A stretch of DNA of 64,000 nucleotides. Source: Lachnospiraceae bacterium. Lineage in GTDB: Bacteria > Bacillota > Clostridia > Lachnospirales > Lachnospiraceae. The notes under the pieces were generated by a model, which was given only the letters and a program-made list of their open reading frames with translations, was not told the origin of the DNA and made no database searches. Location: positions 120,762 to 184,761 of the forward strand of contig JAFXFO010000027.1 of NCBI GenBank assembly GCA_017520425.1, in the 5' to 3' direction. Shown one piece after another: positions 62,466 to 64,000 of this stretch. Both the position numbers and the translations under genes were made by a program. The number at the start of each line of letters is the position of its first letter. Positions within the stretch are counted from its first letter, which is position 1.

Positions 62466-63263
62466 TTATATAAAGTTAAAGTGTTTCAACGCATTTTCGA
62501 TTCCGTTCATGCTGGCGTTTGTGGTGACATAAGATACCATTTCTGTTAGTGAGGTTGGATTGGCATTTCCCATGGCAATGCTGTTCTTAAGATAGGAAAG
62601 CATCGCTAAGTCGTTATTGCTGTCGCCAAAAGCATAGGCATTATCGGCAGGCAAGCCGTAGTAATCTAAGACAAATTGAATACCGGTGGCCTTGGAGAAA
62701 CCACGGGGAACAAATTCGCGAAAGGTACCGCCGCGATCGATACAGTCAAACCATTGATCGCTGGTACGGCGAAAGAACTCTAATTGTTCGGGCTTCTCAT
62801 ACCATATTACAAATTTGTCCGAAAAGAAGTTGGGGTTCTCCAAATCCTCAGGCATGTCATATCCATGTTGTATAAATTCATTATAATGAAAGCGTGCCTT
62901 GGGATGATTTAGAGGGCGGGTAAGGTCAAAGCATACTTCTTTTCTTGACTCAAACAGAATGTCTACATTTGTTTGACGTGCAACTTCTAAAATGGTCATT
63001 ATGGTTTCATGAGTTTGCGGATGATATAATACATCCTTTCCGTCGCAGTAGATATTAGTGCCGCAACCGCATACATATCCGTCAAAACCGATATCGCGAA
63101 AACGAGGCTCCACATTCTGAAAACAGCGACCGGTGTTAATAAACATGAGATGACCGTTTTGACGAGCCTTACGAATGGCTTGGACGGTACTGTCAGGTAT
63201 AGAACCGTCAATTTCTGATGTGAGGGTTCCGTCAATATCAAAAAAGGCAATTTTTCTTTCCAT
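62466..63263 (-). CDS. Cof-type HAD family hydrolase
   Basis: This 265-residue protein has the HAD motifs FFDIDGTL (residues 7-14), NTGR, a lysine in GFSKATG and FGDSNNDLAML. The C2-type cap lies in the middle. It probably dephosphorylates a sugar phosphate or a flavin/nucleotide precursor; the substrate is unknown. It is first in the two-gene unit with the ABC exporter and has a consensus promoter. Confidence 0.92.
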   Translation of the reverse strand: MERKIAFFDIDGTLTSEIDGSIPDSTVQAIRKARQNGHLMFINTGRCFQNVEPRFRDIGFDGYVCGCGTNIYCDGKDVLYHPQTHETIMTILEVARQTNVDILFESRKEVCFDLTRPLNHPKARFHYNEFIQHGYDMPEDLENPNFFSDKFVIWYEKPEQLEFFRRTSDQWFDCIDRGGTFREFVPRGFSKATGIQFVLDYYGLPADNAYAFGDSNNDLAMLSYLKNSIAMGNANPTSLTEMVSYVTTNASMNGIENALKHFNFI

Positions 63264-63298
63264 AAAATACCTCAGTGTTTTCTTTATATAATGAATGA

Positions 63299-63327
63299 AT
63301 TATATAGCTTTTGTGATGTTTTGTCAA
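63299..63327 (-). promoter_or_regulatory. Consensus promoter for the HAD-ABC unit
   Basis: On the minus strand TTGACA (63322-63327) and TATAAT (63299-63304) are exactly 17 bp apart. Confidence 0.85.
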
Positions 63328-63408
63328 AATAGGAAGTGTGCTTTCCTACATAAATAAGATGCTAAAAATAAATTGTAGAAAATGTTCAAAAAAAATAAAA
63401 AATAGGTG

Positions 63409-63437
63409 TTGACAAAGTACAATTAGGGTGATATACT
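63409..63437 (+). promoter_or_regulatory. P1 of a tandem promoter pair (probable rRNA operon)
   Basis: TTGACA (63409-63414) and TATACT (63432-63437) are 17 bp apart. An A-rich block upstream (63380-63403) resembles an UP element. Confidence 0.8.
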
Positions 63438-63511
63438 CAGATTCGTTGCTGAGGTAAACGAAGCATAAAAAACAGGTTTCGACAAGCAACAAAAAATTAT
63501 TTAAAAAGCTG

Positions 63512-63540
63512 TTGACAAAGCGAAAAGCATGTGATATTCT
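63512..63540 (+). promoter_or_regulatory. P2 of a tandem promoter pair (probable rRNA operon)
   Basis: TTGACA (63512-63517) and TATTCT (63535-63540) are 17 bp apart, about 100 bp after P1. An AT-rich UP-like stretch lies at 63490-63508. Tandem strong promoters are typical of rRNA operons. Confidence 0.8.
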
Positions 63541-64000
63541 AAGTAAGCTGTCGCTGAGATGCAACGGCAAAGAACCTTGACAAATAAACAACAATGCAAC
63601 CTTGAAAATTCTCGCAATAAAAGTTTTCAAGCGCGTAGCGCTTGGAAGGTTGTAAGTGAAGGGCTTTCACAAGCTTGCTTGATGAAAGACATGAACATAC
63701 AACCGCGAATGCGTAAGCATTCGAAAACTGAATGCGGACGAACGAATTTATTCGTGAGTCTTTGAAAAATTCAAGAACGTAAAGATGCGAATCTTTAACC
63801 AAAACAGTAATGCCAGAAACGTTTAAGAACTGGCAGGACAAAATTCGAGTGAAAGTTCCGTGTGCGGTGCAAACCCAATTCGCAGGCCTTCGGCCTTGCT
63901 CATTGAGTTAGCCCCGTCTATAGATTTAAAAAATCATGCATCTGCTCAAGCGAGCTTGGCAGATGGCAGATTTTGTTAAATCTGCACACGAAACCATATA
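63541..64000 (+). ncRNA. Structured leader, probably upstream of a 16S rRNA gene beyond the window
   Basis: No plausible gene is present. The transcript from P1/P2 would fold into many short helices: CTTGAAAA/TTTTCAAG (63601-63608 with 63624-63631), AAGCGC/GCGCTT (63629-63643), enclosed by CAACC/GGTTG (63597-63601 with 63648-63652). TCTTTGA at 63759-63765 matches the 3' part of a boxA antitermination signal. GCAGATTT/AAATCTGC lies near the end. The 16S start sequence is not in view, so the assignment is inference. Another structured RNA is possible. Confidence 0.5.

Noticed and set aside
63346-63841. Short ORFs on both strands near the window end
   Set aside because: They run through the tandem promoters and hairpins, lack ribosome binding sites and have atypical composition.
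63800-64000. Group II intron 5' end suggested by GTGTGCGG-like bases
   Set aside because: The bases do not continue as a group II 5' consensus and no domain V or reverse transcriptase is visible.

Overview
The window looks like a contiguous chromosomal segment from an anaerobic, low-to-moderate GC, Gram-positive Clostridia, most likely a member of the Lachnospiraceae. This placement rests on gene content, not on a database search. The genes pointing that way are a six-gene rnf operon in the order C-D-G-E-A-B, a biotin-dependent sodium-pump decarboxylase operon, a very large 2-hydroxyacyl-CoA-dehydratase-activase-type protein, single-chain glycyl-tRNA synthetase, scpAB, a cmk-ispH-S1 cluster, strong GGAGG ribosome binding sites and near-consensus TTGACA-N17-TATAAT promoters. 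I see no prophage, insertion sequence, CRISPR array or tRNA gene.

Layout. 1-5.2 kb: 3' part of a GGDEF-EAL signalling protein, a MarR-DegV pair, O-acetylhomoserine sulfhydrylase and an XRE regulator with a repeated acidic tail. 5.2-9.5 kb: a 1420-residue double-ASKHA iron-sulfur activase-like protein. 9.7-14.7 kb: a rhomboid-like membrane protein with a zinc-ribbon tail, a truncated sigma-70-like protein, a small unknown and a PreP-type M16C metalloprotease. 15-19 kb: era, a yqzL-like gene, recO, a lipoprotein and glyS. 19-24 kb: a giant TPR protein with an HPD-less J-like domain, followed by an HscC-like Hsp70. 24-27.7 kb: alaS, rpsU (absent from long-ORF calls) and a CmpB-like membrane protein. 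27.7-32.6 kb: two D-Ala-D-Ala carboxypeptidases flanking a metallophosphoesterase and scpAB. The second carboxypeptidase has its ribosome binding site buried in a long leader hairpin.

32.8-38.2 kb: the decarboxylase operon. It encodes an acyl-CoA carboxyltransferase, an OadG-like subunit fused to a lipoprotein domain, a biotin carrier, the membrane OadB pump and a biotin-less OadA-type carboxyltransferase. Having both carboxyltransferase types with one carrier suggests transcarboxylation coupled to Na+ transport. 38.4-43.7 kb: an RpiR regulator, a BaiN/HI0933 flavoprotein, a stand-alone FakA C-terminal-like domain, cmk, ispH and a four-S1-domain protein. 43.8-45.7 kb: an orphan CheR and a predicted exonuclease. 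45.9-52 kb: rnfCDGEAB and a GH25 lysozyme. The Rnf complex and the decarboxylase are both ion-pumping energy modules.

52-63.3 kb: an AP2/degenerate-HNH protein, a SleB-type hydrolase, thrC, a membrane coiled-coil protein, and a two-component system whose regulator and kinase are separated by a terminator, a 68-bp direct repeat and a small peptide gene. Then hflX, a lipoprotein, and a convergent ABC exporter-HAD pair. 63.3-64 kb: non-coding, with two tandem consensus promoters followed by a highly structured transcript. I interpret this as the leader of an rRNA operon starting just beyond the window.

Intergenic regions are unusually rich in perfect hairpins and tandem direct repeats (14.8, 36.7, 38.3, 53.6 and 56.8 kb). 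The most noteworthy signals are the HPD-less J/TPR-Hsp70 pair, the composite decarboxylase with its lipoprotein-OadG fusion, the duplicated hairpin repeats, the RBS-sequestering leader and the small conserved-looking peptide next to the histidine kinase.
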